From contig CACZCX010000017.1 in assembly GCA_902779875.1 (NCBI GenBank), forward strand, positions 56,848 to 120,847: a stretch of 64,000 nucleotides of DNA, read 5' to 3'. Below the pieces are notes generated by a model that saw only the letters and a program-made list of their open reading frames with translations, was not told the DNA's origin and made no database searches. The translations under genes were made by a program, and so were the position numbers. This DNA comes from an uncultured Bacteroidales bacterium (GTDB taxonomy: Bacteria > Bacteroidota > Bacteroidia > Bacteroidales > Bacteroidaceae). This document shows positions 16,141 through 25,143 of this stretch, piece by piece (positions within the stretch are counted from its first letter, which is position 1; every line of letters starts with the position of its first letter).

Positions 16141-16584
16141 TTACTCCTCCTGAGGCTTGACCCTGTCGGCCACAAGCTCCTCAACCATCTCTCCCATGAT
16201 ATAGAGATATGCCGAGTTCTTCTTGCAGTTGGTTGTGAGGGCGATTGTCTTTTTCATCTTGCCCACCCTCTGAGTGGAACCTTTATAGGTAACCCTGATG
16301 GAATCCTTCATTCCGGGCAGTATCGGTCCCTCGGGCGCAAAGGCCTTGGTGCAGCCGCATGTGGCGGTCGCCGTGAGTATGAGCAGTTCCTTATCGCCTG
16401 TATTGGTGAATACGAAATAGCACTCCTTGTCACCGTTGGCACGGTCAAACAGACCAAAGTCCTTTGTGCTTCTCTCAAAGGTGATTTCAGGGTATCTCTC
16501 ATCGGCCTGTTTTTCATCCTGCCCCCAAGCCGGCAGTACGGCTGTCATTGACAGTACGAGGGCAAACAGTTTAAATTTTCTCAT
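16141..16584 (-). CDS. DUF1573 secreted protein
   Basis: 147 residues: signal peptide MRKFKLFALVLSMTAVLPAWG, then the DUF1573 core with KDFGLFDRANG…CYFVFTNTGDKELLI and the hallmark TATATCGCTKAFAP (CGCT motif), followed by V-x-Y-K-G-S-x-x-x-G-K-x-x-K-x-I. DUF1573 proteins are periplasmic or surface Ig-like folds common in Bacteroidetes, with unknown role. Single gene with its own promoter region in the 122-bp divergent gap. Confidence 0.9.
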   Translation of the reverse strand: MRKFKLFALVLSMTAVLPAWGQDEKQADERYPEITFERSTKDFGLFDRANGDKECYFVFTNTGDKELLILTATATCGCTKAFAPEGPILPGMKDSIRVTYKGSTQRVGKMKKTIALTTNCKKNSAYLYIMGEMVEELVADRVKPQEE

Positions 16585-16706
16585 AATGTTGGTCTTTAAA
16601 CAACCGCTAAGTTACTAATAAAAAATCATTAGTCAATATCAGTCCCAAATCTTTGCCCAATCCAAAAATGAAAGTTAATTTTGATTCCGCAAAATAAAGG
16701 ACTCTT

Positions 16707-18239
16707 ATGTTTGACGCTAAAGATCTTGAACAGTTTAAAAAGAAAGGAACAGACGCCGGTAAGGTTCAGGCGCAGTTGGATTTGATTAAGAAAGGATTTC
16801 CCTACCTGGAACTGGAATCGGCCGCATCGGTCGGAAACGGCATAATGGCTATCGATGAAAGCCTCTGCAGCAGTTACATAAAGAACTGGGACAACTACCT
16901 TGCCAGTGGCCATAAGGTCACCAAGTTCGTGCCTGCATCGGGTGCGGCAAGCCGTATGTTCAAGGATCTGTTCGGTTTTCTTGATGCCGCGTATGACCTG
17001 CCCACATCGGGTTTTGAGAAGACCTTCTTCAACGATATCAGCAAATTCGCATTCTATAATGAGCTCAATGAGGCCTGCCGCCGCAATGAGGGCAAGACTA
17101 TAGCTGAGCTTATTGCTGACGGTCAGTACAAGAGCGTGGTAAGTAACCTGCTCGAGCCCAAGGGACTGGATTACGGATCACTGCCCAAGGGACTGCTCAA
17201 GTTCCACAACTACAGTGCCGCCCCGCGCACTCCGCTTGAGGAGCATATGGTCGAGGGAGCCCTGTATGCATCGGGCGTGGACGGTAAGGTGCACCTGCAT
17301 TTCACCGTATCGGCCCAGCACCGCGACCTGTTCCGGGAACTGGCTGAGGCCAGCGCCAAGGCCATATCCAAACGCTACAGCACCACATATGACATCACGT
17401 TCTCGGAGCAGAAGCCCAGCACCGACACCGTTGCCGCAGCTCAGGACGGAGGTCCTTTCCGTAACGATGACGGCTCCATCCTGTTCCGTCCGGGCGGACA
17501 CGGCGCGCTCATTGAGAACCTCAATGACCTGGATGCTGATGTGGTATTCATCAAGAATATTGACAATGTGGTCCCCGACCATCTCAAGACCGATACAGTA
17601 ACTTACAAGAAACTCCTGGCTGGTGTTCTGGTAAGCACACAGAGCAAGATATTCGACTACCTGCGCCTGCTGGAGAGCGGCAAGCAGACCGATGCGCAGC
17701 TTAAAAACATTACACGTTTTGTGACTGAAACGCTCTGCTGCCGCAAGAAGGACCTGGCATCGCTCAGCGAGAGCGAACTCTCGGCATGGCTGTTTGCCAA
17801 GCTCAACCGTCCTTTGCGCGTGTGCGGTATGGTCAAGAATGTGGGTGAGCCCGGCGGCGGACCGTTCCTGGCTTATAACGCCGACGGCACAGTATCACCC
17901 CAGATCCTGGAGAGTTCACAGATCAACCTGGACGATCCTGTCAAGAAGGAGATGTTCACCAAGGGCACTCACTTCAATCCGGTAGACCTGGTATGTGCGC
18001 TGCGCGGTTACAAGGGCGCAAAGTTCAACCTGCCCGACTACGTGGACAAGGCTACGGGCTTCATCTCCTCCAAGTCCAAGAACGGCCGTGAGCTCAAGGC
18101 TCTGGAACTGCCCGGTCTCTGGAACGGCGCCATGAGTGACTGGAACACCATATTCGTGGAGGTTCCCCTCACCACCTTCAACCCCGTCAAGACCGTCAAC
18201 GACCTCCTCCGCCCCCAGCATCAGCCCGCAAAACTGTAA
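16707..18239 (+). CDS. DUF4301 family protein
   Basis: 510 residues, cytosolic, beginning MFDAKDLEQFKKKGTDAGKV, the start typical of DUF4301. Conserved landmarks include KFVPASGAASRMFKDLF (a phosphate- or nucleotide-loop-like Gly/Ser segment), FRPGGHGALIENLNDLDADV, FIKNIDNVVPDH and VGEPGGGPFLAYNADG. The last two resemble nucleotidyltransferase/UDP-sugar pyrophosphorylase patterns, so a sugar-nucleotide-type activity is possible but unproven. Its final codons AAA CTG TAA lie inside a palindromic repeat, so the repeat supplies the stop. Confidence 0.9.
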   Translation: MFDAKDLEQFKKKGTDAGKVQAQLDLIKKGFPYLELESAASVGNGIMAIDESLCSSYIKNWDNYLASGHKVTKFVPASGAASRMFKDLFGFLDAAYDLPTSGFEKTFFNDISKFAFYNELNEACRRNEGKTIAELIADGQYKSVVSNLLEPKGLDYGSLPKGLLKFHNYSAAPRTPLEEHMVEGALYASGVDGKVHLHFTVSAQHRDLFRELAEASAKAISKRYSTTYDITFSEQKPSTDTVAAAQDGGPFRNDDGSILFRPGGHGALIENLNDLDADVVFIKNIDNVVPDHLKTDTVTYKKLLAGVLVSTQSKIFDYLRLLESGKQTDAQLKNITRFVTETLCCRKKDLASLSESELSAWLFAKLNRPLRVCGMVKNVGEPGGGPFLAYNADGTVSPQILESSQINLDDPVKKEMFTKGTHFNPVDLVCALRGYKGAKFNLPDYVDKATGFISSKSKNGRELKALELPGLWNGAMSDWNTIFVEVPLTTFNPVKTVNDLLRPQHQPAKL

Positions 18240-18271
18240 CATCGGGGACGGTTCCTAATGTGTTAGTTTTT
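18230..18271 (+). repeat. 42-bp palindromic repeat, copy A1
   Basis: Runs from AAAACTGTAACAT through GGGGACGGTTCC to AATGTGTTAGTTTTT. It is the exact reverse complement of the copy at 18328-18369. The in-frame AAA CTG TAA at its left end provides the last two codons and the stop of the DUF4301 gene. Confidence 0.95.
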
Positions 18272-18284
18272 ACACAACTGTCAT

Positions 18285-18315
18285 AAAATAAGGCCCATAC
18301 GCTGGGCCTTATTTT
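18285..18315. terminator. Bidirectional terminator between DUF4301 and flavodoxin genes
   Basis: 13-bp perfect stem AAAATAAGGCCCA / TGGGCCTTATTTT with loop TACGC, centred between the two inverted 42-bp repeats and serving both convergent genes. Confidence 0.9.
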
Positions 18316-18327
18316 GTTATACGATTC

Positions 18328-18369
18328 AAAAACTAACACATTAGGAACCGTCCCCGATGTTACAGTTTT
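18328..18369 (-). repeat. 42-bp palindromic repeat, copy A2 (inverted)
   Basis: Exact reverse complement of copy A1. On the minus strand its AAA CTG TAA provides the last two codons (Lys-Leu) and the stop of the flavodoxin gene, mirroring copy A1. Confidence 0.95.
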
Positions 18370-18854
18370 GGAGTAACTGCAGCGAGCCAGGCGTCAATAC
18401 GCGAGTCTGTCAGGCTCTCCTCATTGATTTCATCAAGCGGAAGTCCTATGAACTTACCGTCTATTACAGCATCGGAGGCATCGAAAGAGTATCCATCGGT
18501 ATCGACAGAACCTATGAAATTGGCGCCGCTGTCCTTGATATTGTTGTAGAGTTCACCTATTCCGCCTACAAACGTGTCACTGTATGAAGAGCAGTCACCG
18601 CAGCCGAACAAGGCAATCGTCTTACCGCTCAAGTCCGCGTTACGAAGTATCTTGAGACCGTCGTACCAGTCATCCTGAATCTCACCGGCTCCCCATGTGG
18701 AGGTTCCGAGTATGAGGTTCTGGTTATCGGCAATTATACTGGCGGTAAGATCCTGTACGTTCAGGGCCTGGCATCCCAGTCTGGAGGCTATCTTCTCGGC
18801 GATAGACTCGCAGGTTCCCGTTGAGGAACCGTAAATCACAATGGTTTTATTCAT
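18360..18854 (-). CDS. fldA: Flavodoxin
   Basis: 164 residues, long-chain flavodoxin size. The FMN phosphate loop is IYGSSTGTCESIAEKIA at the N-terminus; the isoalloxazine-contact loops are GTSTWGAGEIQDDWYDG (Trp) and ALFGCGDCSSYSDTFVGGIG (Tyr), both canonical. FMN electron carrier in the cytosol, probably replacing ferredoxin under iron limitation (family knowledge). The C-terminus ends PKL because the repeat A2 supplies the stop. It lies upstream of nothing obvious and has its own 158-bp upstream gap. Confidence 0.96.
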   Translation of the reverse strand: MNKTIVIYGSSTGTCESIAEKIASRLGCQALNVQDLTASIIADNQNLILGTSTWGAGEIQDDWYDGLKILRNADLSGKTIALFGCGDCSSYSDTFVGGIGELYNNIKDSGANFIGSVDTDGYSFDASDAVIDGKFIGLPLDEINEESLTDSRIDAWLAAVTPKL

Positions 18855-19012
18855 CGTTTCAGAATGTCGTTAAGTAGTTAATAATTAAATAAGTATCATG
18901 AATATCCCGATTAGGGAATCACTTCCGATAAGATAAATGCAGACAAACTTCACAGCCTATCTGCATCCTGATGTTTTATAAATGTTTACTCAAAAGAAAA
19001 GTTATCTATGCA

Positions 19013-20332
<1,320 letters not shown>

Positions 20333-20396
20333 TTAATTTGATGCAAAAGTATCCCACCCGCGCCCCGCCCACAATACCTAAAAAATGGTGTTTTAA

Positions 20397-20438
20397 AAAA
20401 ACTGCAACATCGGGGACGGTTCCTAATGTTGCAGTTTT
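20397..20438. repeat. 42-bp palindromic repeat, copy B (single, most symmetric)
   Basis: AAAACTGCAACAT and ATGTTGCAGTTTT are perfect 13-nt inverted arms around CGGGGACGGTTCCTA; the inner bases can extend the stem with G-U pairs. Unlike the other copies it lies on the 5' side of a gene (eno) and abuts a tRNA fragment. Confidence 0.93.
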
Positions 20439-20475
20439 GAGCGATAGACGGGGCACGATCCCGCGACCTTCGGCT
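20439..20475 (-). repeat. Partial tRNA-Gly copy (T arm and acceptor 3' half)
   Basis: Matches 32 of 37 positions of the 3' part of the intact tRNA-Gly at 20567-20639, in the same orientation. Paired changes keep the T stem (GCGAG/CTCGT becomes GCGGG/CCCGT), but the loop is altered and the D and anticodon arms are missing, so it is not a functional tRNA. It directly abuts the 42-bp repeat B. Confidence 0.75.
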
Positions 20476-20509
20476 CAGGCGAGCGAGCAGCGAGCCATCG
20501 GACAAGCCT

Positions 20510-20526
20510 TTGGCTTCCCAAGCCGA
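20510..20526 (+). repeat. Inverted copy of the tRNA-Gly anticodon arm
   Basis: TTGGCTTCCCAAGCCGA is a 17/17 inverted match to the anticodon arm of the intact tRNA (20597-20613), lying between that tRNA and its partial copy. The arm is itself nearly self-complementary, which weakens the inference of a separate event. Confidence 0.5.
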
Positions 20527-20533
20527 TAAAAGA

Positions 20534-20563
20534 GGAAAGATTTCCAAAACCGGAAATCTTTCC
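20534..20563 (-). terminator. Stem-loop 3' of tRNA-Gly
   Basis: Perfect 12-bp stem GGAAAGATTTCC/GGAAATCTTTCC with a 6-nt loop, immediately 3' of tRNA-Gly on the minus strand, followed by TCTTTTATC. Probable terminator or processing signal; the T tract is short. Confidence 0.6.
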
Positions 20564-20566
20564 ATG

Positions 20567-20639
20567 AGCGATAGACGAGTCTCGAACTCGCGACCTTCGG
20601 CTTGGGAAGCCAACGCTCTACCAACTGAGCTACTATCGC
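20567..20639 (-). tRNA. tRNA-Gly (CCC)
   Basis: 73-nt minus-strand cloverleaf: acceptor GCGATAG/CTATCGC, discriminator T (usual for Gly), D arm GCTCAGTTGGTAGAGC, anticodon loop TTCCCAA (anticodon CCC), T arm CGAGTTCGAGACTCG. CCA not encoded. Confidence 0.95.
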
Positions 20640-20668
20640 AATTGCAGACGCGAAGTTAATGAAAAACA

Positions 20669-20699
20669 AAAAAGGCCCCATCATTCAGGGGCCTTTTCT
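20669..20699 (-). terminator. Terminator of serpin 1
   Basis: Stem AAGGCCCC…GGGGCCTT followed on the minus strand by TTTTTTGTTTTT, 18 bp after the serpin 1 stop. Confidence 0.88.
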
Positions 20700-20716
20700 T
20701 GAAAATTATGTAACTA

Positions 20717-21970
20717 CTAATCTAAGCTGCAGACCTTACCCATAAACAGGAATGCGCCCGATACATTATCCCTGATGGCATAAATGAAAGGAGGCTCAAC
20801 CAAAGCCGTGGGCCAAATATCTATAATGACGTAACCCGGAGTCTGTTCAGGAAATTCCCTGGGATCAGCTTCCGCGTCAATTCCGCCCTCAACGACATCG
20901 AACCTGATACTCTGATTCAAGTATCGGTTAGAATACATATGGTTTCCGATATTGGGCAAAGCCCAGGTCTTGAACAGTTCTGACACGCCGAGATTCTCCA
21001 GTATGGAACCGAGTTTGATGTCATTGTCTACACTGAACTTGGGCAGGTTGGTGTGAAGTATTTTGGAATAGACCAAATCATTCGTATCATAACAACTCAA
21101 GTTCGATATGATTTCATCAATGGGAGTGTTATTCGAAGAGAATACAAAATCCATCCTGAATGATAAGTTCCGGAAAGGCAATGACAAGAGTTCGTAATAC
21201 CCATTATAAACATAATAAGCCAGAGACGTTGACCCCATCCTGTTATCCTCCCTTGTTTTGAAAGGATAATCCCAAATCGATGAGAACCAGGCCGAATTTG
21301 CCAGGACCATCGCGGTTTCAGGACCGTAATAATCAATAACCTGCTTATTGAGCTTACCACAGGTGTTGTCATAAGCCCACTGGCAGATAGAGTCATAGGC
21401 CGATTGTGTATGTGACTTGAAATCCAGATATCCGGTTGCGGCGCCATATTTCTGCTGAGCCACATCAAGATAGCCGGACTTGAACTCAGAGTCTTCGGAC
21501 AGCCAGATACCGTTTGATATCTTTACGCAGTTGGTCTGCTCAAGGGCATTCTTGAGTTTAGAAAGGCTGTTGTTAAGGAAAGCCTTGTCAACCACCTCCC
21601 CGTACAGAGCCTCAGAGAGCTCCGCATAACCGGCATCATCCATACCGTTGGCCAGCAGGCCCAATGTAACCTGAAGGCTCAAAGGCGATATGCAGAAGTT
21701 CTGATCGCCCATACTTTCATTAACTGCCATGAACAGCTTGATGGCAAATGAATCCGACTGATGGAACAGTCTGCTTTCATCGGTCGAAAGCTCCAGACTG
21801 AGCGGTGACGGTTCTCCGCGGGAGAAAGAGTGCTCCCTGACCGTTCCCTCCTTTAATTCAAACGGCTGCTCCTCCTGACCTTCTATCTTGTCCTGAGGAT
21901 CACAACCCGCAAACAAAGAGGCTGCAGCTATCGCCACACCTGCAAAAAGGAATAATCTCTTGATTCTCAT
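20717..21970 (-). CDS. Serpin-family lipoprotein 1 (degenerate reactive loop)
   Basis: About 417 residues from ATG 21970 (MRIKRLFLFAGVAIAAASLF-AGC); a longer frame starts inside a 42-bp repeat and is rejected. The lipobox SLFAGC makes it membrane-anchored. Serpin marks: NFCISPLSLQVTLGLLANG, KISNGIWLSEDSEF, AMVLANSAWFSSIW and PPFIYAIRDNVSGAFLFMGKV. The hinge that must insert as strand 4A reads VVEGGIDAEADPREFPEQ, with Asp, Arg and Pro where small residues are needed, so it is probably non-inhibitory. It is a tandem paralogue of serpin 2. Confidence 0.9.
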   Translation of the reverse strand: MRIKRLFLFAGVAIAAASLFAGCDPQDKIEGQEEQPFELKEGTVREHSFSRGEPSPLSLELSTDESRLFHQSDSFAIKLFMAVNESMGDQNFCISPLSLQVTLGLLANGMDDAGYAELSEALYGEVVDKAFLNNSLSKLKNALEQTNCVKISNGIWLSEDSEFKSGYLDVAQQKYGAATGYLDFKSHTQSAYDSICQWAYDNTCGKLNKQVIDYYGPETAMVLANSAWFSSIWDYPFKTREDNRMGSTSLAYYVYNGYYELLSLPFRNLSFRMDFVFSSNNTPIDEIISNLSCYDTNDLVYSKILHTNLPKFSVDNDIKLGSILENLGVSELFKTWALPNIGNHMYSNRYLNQSIRFDVVEGGIDAEADPREFPEQTPGYVIIDIWPTALVEPPFIYAIRDNVSGAFLFMGKVCSLD

Positions 21971-21980
21971 ATTATTGAAT

Positions 21981-22022
21981 AAAAACTGCAACATTAAGAA
22001 CCGTCCCCAATGTGTTAGTTTT
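21981..22022. repeat. 42-bp palindromic repeat, copy C1
   Basis: AAAAACTGCAACATTAAGAA…CCAATGTGTTAGTTTT, 10 bp upstream of the serpin 1 start and in direct orientation with copy C2, 5 bp away. Confidence 0.9.
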
Positions 22023-22027
22023 GCCGG

Positions 22028-22068
22028 AAAACTGCAACATTAGGAACCGTCCCTAATGTGTTAGTTTT
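22028..22068. repeat. 42-bp palindromic repeat, copy C2
   Basis: AAAACTGCAACATTAGGAACC…CCTAATGTGTTAGTTTT; here the inner stem ACATTAGG/CCTAATGT is perfect. On the minus strand, its AAAC-TAA end provides the last Asn codon and stop of serpin 2. Confidence 0.93.
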
Positions 22069-23389
22069 GGTTGATGCTGTTGACACGGCCCATGAACATG
22101 AATGAGCCCGATACATTATCCCTGATGGCAAAGATGAAAGGACGGTCAATCGTAACGTTGATAGGCATACTTAGAGACCAAGTACCTACAGCCGAAGTAG
22201 CAACTGCGGCCTCAACGCCTTTCTCCATGACATCAATCTTAAGATCCTGATTTACGTATGCAAGCTGGAACGCATTAGTATTTGTAATATTTGCCATATC
22301 CAAAGTCCTTGCAAAAACACCAGTCATACCTAATTTCCCCAAAACAGAACGTAACCGGATGTCAGTGTTAATACTGAACCTCGGCATACTGAGGTTTATT
22401 TTTCTTGTACTGGCATAAGGAACGGACCAATCAATATCCCCGATGATAGAGTCTATTGTCTGATCTCCCTTAGGAACGAACATATCCATCCTGAACGAAT
22501 CTTTATTGAGAAGAAGAGATACTACCATATATTTGTCCAGACTGGTATTACAGTACGCATAAATATCATTTCCTGATTTGGCTTTCATCATCTTTACGGT
22601 CTGAGTCCGGCCATCCGCCAGTTTAAACTCACCATCCTTGGTAGAATCCGCAAAGAAAGGATATGCCCAGGCCGATGAAAACCATGTGGCATTTGTCATA
22701 ACGAACGTGGGTGCTTCATTGAGGTCTCCCAGATCCAGTTCTCTCAGCTTACCGTAGGTGTTGTCATATGCCCATTGACAGATAGAATCATAAGACGCCT
22801 GCATATCTGAACGGAAATCAAGGAAACCGGGTTCGCAGTAGTTCCTGGCACCTTCAAGGAAGTTCTCCTTATAACTAATGCCTTCCTGCATCCAGATAGC
22901 ATTAGACAGTTTCATGCAATTTGTCTCTTCAAGGGCACTCTTGAGCCTACCATAGCTGCTATTGAGTAGGCTCTTATCAACGTATTCCCCGAACAAAGCC
23001 TCCGATAGTTCTGCATATGATTCTTCAACCAGTGCGTTGGCAACCATACCCAACGTAACCTGCAGACTCAGAGGTGATATGCAGAAATTCTCCTCACCCT
23101 TTGACTCACTGACCTTTTTGAACAGCTTGATTGAAAACGAATCCGACTTCTGGAACAGCTGACTTTCATCGTCTGATAGTTCCAAAAAGAGCCGCCACTG
23201 CTCTCCGCGGGAGAAAGAATGCTCCCTGATCGTCCCCTCCTTAAGTTCAATCCTGGATTCCTGGTTCTGTTCCTGCTCCTGTTCCTGCTCCTCCTGACCT
23301 TCAATCTTGTCCTGAGGATCGCAACTCGCAAACAAAGAGGCTGCAGCTATCGCCGCACCTGCAAAAAGGAAAAAATGTCTAATTCTCAT
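22061..23389 (-). CDS. Serpin-family lipoprotein 2 (intact inhibitory hinge)
   Basis: 442 residues. Lipoprotein signal MRIRHFFLFAGAAIAAASLF-ASC, then a Glu/Gln-rich linker with repeated EQ pairs (about 37-47). Serpin core: NFCISPLSLQVTLGMVANAL, MKLSNAIWMQEGISY, FVMTNATWFSSAW and RPFIFAIRDNVSGSFMFMGRV. The hinge EKGVEAAVATSAVGTW has the small residues of inhibitory serpins, and the scissile region near TWSLSMP suggests chymotrypsin- or elastase-like targets (inference). Likely protects the cell from gut proteases. The stop lies in repeat C2. Confidence 0.93.
   Translation of the reverse strand: MRIRHFFLFAGAAIAAASLFASCDPQDKIEGQEEQEQEQEQNQESRIELKEGTIREHSFSRGEQWRLFLELSDDESQLFQKSDSFSIKLFKKVSESKGEENFCISPLSLQVTLGMVANALVEESYAELSEALFGEYVDKSLLNSSYGRLKSALEETNCMKLSNAIWMQEGISYKENFLEGARNYCEPGFLDFRSDMQASYDSICQWAYDNTYGKLRELDLGDLNEAPTFVMTNATWFSSAWAYPFFADSTKDGEFKLADGRTQTVKMMKAKSGNDIYAYCNTSLDKYMVVSLLLNKDSFRMDMFVPKGDQTIDSIIGDIDWSVPYASTRKINLSMPRFSINTDIRLRSVLGKLGMTGVFARTLDMANITNTNAFQLAYVNQDLKIDVMEKGVEAAVATSAVGTWSLSMPINVTIDRPFIFAIRDNVSGSFMFMGRVNSINQN
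23261..23296. repeat. Six-base microsatellite in the serpin 2 linker
   Basis: On the minus strand, tandem CAGGAA/CAGGAG units encode Gln-Glu pairs right after the acylated N-terminus. The paralogue serpin 1 lacks this expansion, so the tract probably arose by slippage. Confidence 0.7.
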
Positions 23390-23440
23390 ATTATTGAATA
23401 GTAAAAAAGGCTATCAGGCTATCAAAAGTGCAATTATACA

Positions 23441-23478
23441 AAAAAAAAAATCACTCCCAACAAAAGAGTGATTTTTTT
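23441..23478. terminator. Terminator between the GH51 and serpin 2 genes
   Basis: Stem AAAAAAATCACTC / GAGTGATTTTTTT with loop CCAACAAAA. It lies just upstream of serpin 2 and, on the minus strand, about 21 bp after the GH51 stop at 23499, ending GH51 transcription. Confidence 0.8.
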
Positions 23479-23498
23479 GACTGAAAGCCGATTACCGG

Positions 23499-25064
23499 TC
23501 ACTCGACCTCGAGAGTGACGATGCTGGCAGCCGGAATCTCAAGAACCAGGTCACCTGTCTTCTTGTCTATGCGGGCTCCGCTAAAGTCAGCGAGCTTGAT
23601 CTTGTCAGGGTTCTCGAATGTATTGTAGTTCGATGCCTTATCGCTGGTAAGAATCTTGCCCGATACCTTCTTGGCCTTGATGCCGTCAAGCTTCACGATC
23701 ACGCTCTGGGCCTCATCGAGCTTGACATTCGACATGGAGATATGCAGTTTGCCGTCCTTCTTTGATGCAGTCGAGCTGAACAGAGGCAGAGGACGTGTGG
23801 CACCCTCCTCGGGGTTGGCGGCATAGCGCTCGTTGGGAGTGAGCTTAACCTCTACGCCCTCCAGGTCAGTGGGTATGAAAGCGGCATCCATATGAGGCTT
23901 GTACATATCGTAAACCCAGTAAGTGGGAGTAAGCACCATCTTGTCATCCTGAGTCAGGATCATGGACTGAAGCACGTTGGCAACCTGAGCTATGTTGGTC
24001 ATCTGGATGCGGTCGCTGTACTTGTGGAATATATCGAGTGAGAGCGATGCAACCAGAGCGTCACGCATGGTGTTCTGCTGATAGAGCTGTGTGCCGGGCT
24101 CGGGCTCCCACCATGTACCCCACTCGTCAACGAGCAGAGGGATGTTGTGCTCGGGATCGTGCTTGCTCATGATTGCAAGGTGCTTCTGGATGACAGGCTC
24201 AATACCCAGGCACTTACCCAGACACCAGTAGAAATCCTCCTCACTGAAATCCAGAGCGGGCTTCTTGGCACCAACCCAACCTGATACGGTATAGTAATGG
24301 AGAGATACGGCGTTCATCATGGTGCCGATCTTCTTCATAAGAACGTCTGTCCAGTCAAAGTCATAATCGGTAGCACCGCTGGCAATCTTAAAGAGCTGTG
24401 TGCCGTTGTAGTCGCGGCAGTAGGTCTGATAACGACGGTATATATCGGAGTAGTACTCAGGCAGCATGTTACCGCCGCAACCCCAAGCCTCGTTACCGAT
24501 ACCGATATACTTTACATGCCAGGGCTCCTCACGGCCGTTCTGCTTGCGCAGCTTGGCCATAGGACCGTCGGCAGCGTTCATATACTCAATCCACTGAGCA
24601 GCCTCCTGAACAGAGCCGCTACCCACGTTGAGTGAGATATAAGGCTCGCAACCCAGGATCTCGCACAGGTTCAGGAACTCATGTGTACCAAAGCTGTTGT
24701 CCTCAACTATTCCACCCCAGTTGTTGTTAACCATTACGGGACGGTTCTCCTTGGGACCGATGCCATCCATCCAGTGGTATTCATCGGCATAGCAGCCGCC
24801 CGGCCAGCGCATTACGGGAACCTCAAGTTCCTTGAGTGCGTTCAGCACATCGTTACGGTAACCGTTGGTGTTAGGGATTGATGACTCGGGACCTACCCAC
24901 AGACCTCCGTAGATACATGTTCCCAGATGCTCCGAAAACTGTCCGTAGATATTCTTGTTGATGGTTGCACCCGGCTTATCGGCGTGCACGTTAACTGTAA
25001 CCTCATTTTTAGCGCTCACAGACAGAGCAGCAGTCATGGCTAGCAGGAAAAATCCTTTTCTCAT
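23499..25064 (-). CDS. Alpha-L-arabinofuranosidase, GH51
   Basis: 521 residues with signal peptide MRKGFFLLAMTAALSVSA. GH51 marks: INKNIYGQFSEHLGTCIYGG, VMRWPGGCYADEYHWMDGIG, acid/base Glu192 in GIGNEAWGCGG and nucleophile Glu314 in LLVDEWGTWWEPEPG; the C-terminal beta domain has the usual LHISMSNVKLDE…ASIVTLEVE pattern. It removes arabinose side chains from arabinoxylan or arabinan, probably in the periplasm. A divergent promoter is shared with mltG. Nearby GH10 suggests joint xylan degradation. Confidence 0.96.
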   Translation of the reverse strand: MRKGFFLLAMTAALSVSAKNEVTVNVHADKPGATINKNIYGQFSEHLGTCIYGGLWVGPESSIPNTNGYRNDVLNALKELEVPVMRWPGGCYADEYHWMDGIGPKENRPVMVNNNWGGIVEDNSFGTHEFLNLCEILGCEPYISLNVGSGSVQEAAQWIEYMNAADGPMAKLRKQNGREEPWHVKYIGIGNEAWGCGGNMLPEYYSDIYRRYQTYCRDYNGTQLFKIASGATDYDFDWTDVLMKKIGTMMNAVSLHYYTVSGWVGAKKPALDFSEEDFYWCLGKCLGIEPVIQKHLAIMSKHDPEHNIPLLVDEWGTWWEPEPGTQLYQQNTMRDALVASLSLDIFHKYSDRIQMTNIAQVANVLQSMILTQDDKMVLTPTYWVYDMYKPHMDAAFIPTDLEGVEVKLTPNERYAANPEEGATRPLPLFSSTASKKDGKLHISMSNVKLDEAQSVIVKLDGIKAKKVSGKILTSDKASNYNTFENPDKIKLADFSGARIDKKTGDLVLEIPAASIVTLEVE

Positions 25065-25101
25065 ATTATATATTGGTAAATTAGTTATCAGAGATGGACG
25101 G

Positions 25102-25131
25102 CAAAGATAATCATTTTTATCGTTACTTTTG
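25102..25131. promoter_or_regulatory. Divergent -7 elements for GH51 (-) and mltG (+)
   Basis: Minus strand TATCTTTG at 25102-25109; plus strand TACTTTTG at 25124-25131. Both match TAnnTTTG. The mltG ATG is only 12 bp from its element, so its leader is very short. Confidence 0.6.
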
Positions 25132-25143
25132 CAAACTCACATC

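Noticed and set aside
18230-18369. CRISPR-like repeats
   Set aside because: Copies are palindromic, occur singly or in pairs in alternating orientation at scattered loci, and are not separated by uniform spacers; no cas genes are present.
20475-20684. Minus-strand frame reading VAQLVERWLPKPKVASSRL
   Set aside because: This is the well-known spurious translation of a tRNA gene (here tRNA-Gly), not a protein.
21971-21994. Longer N-terminus for serpin 1 (MLQFLFNN)
   Set aside because: These codons come from the 42-bp repeat; the ATG at 21970 gives the same lipoprotein signal as serpin 2.
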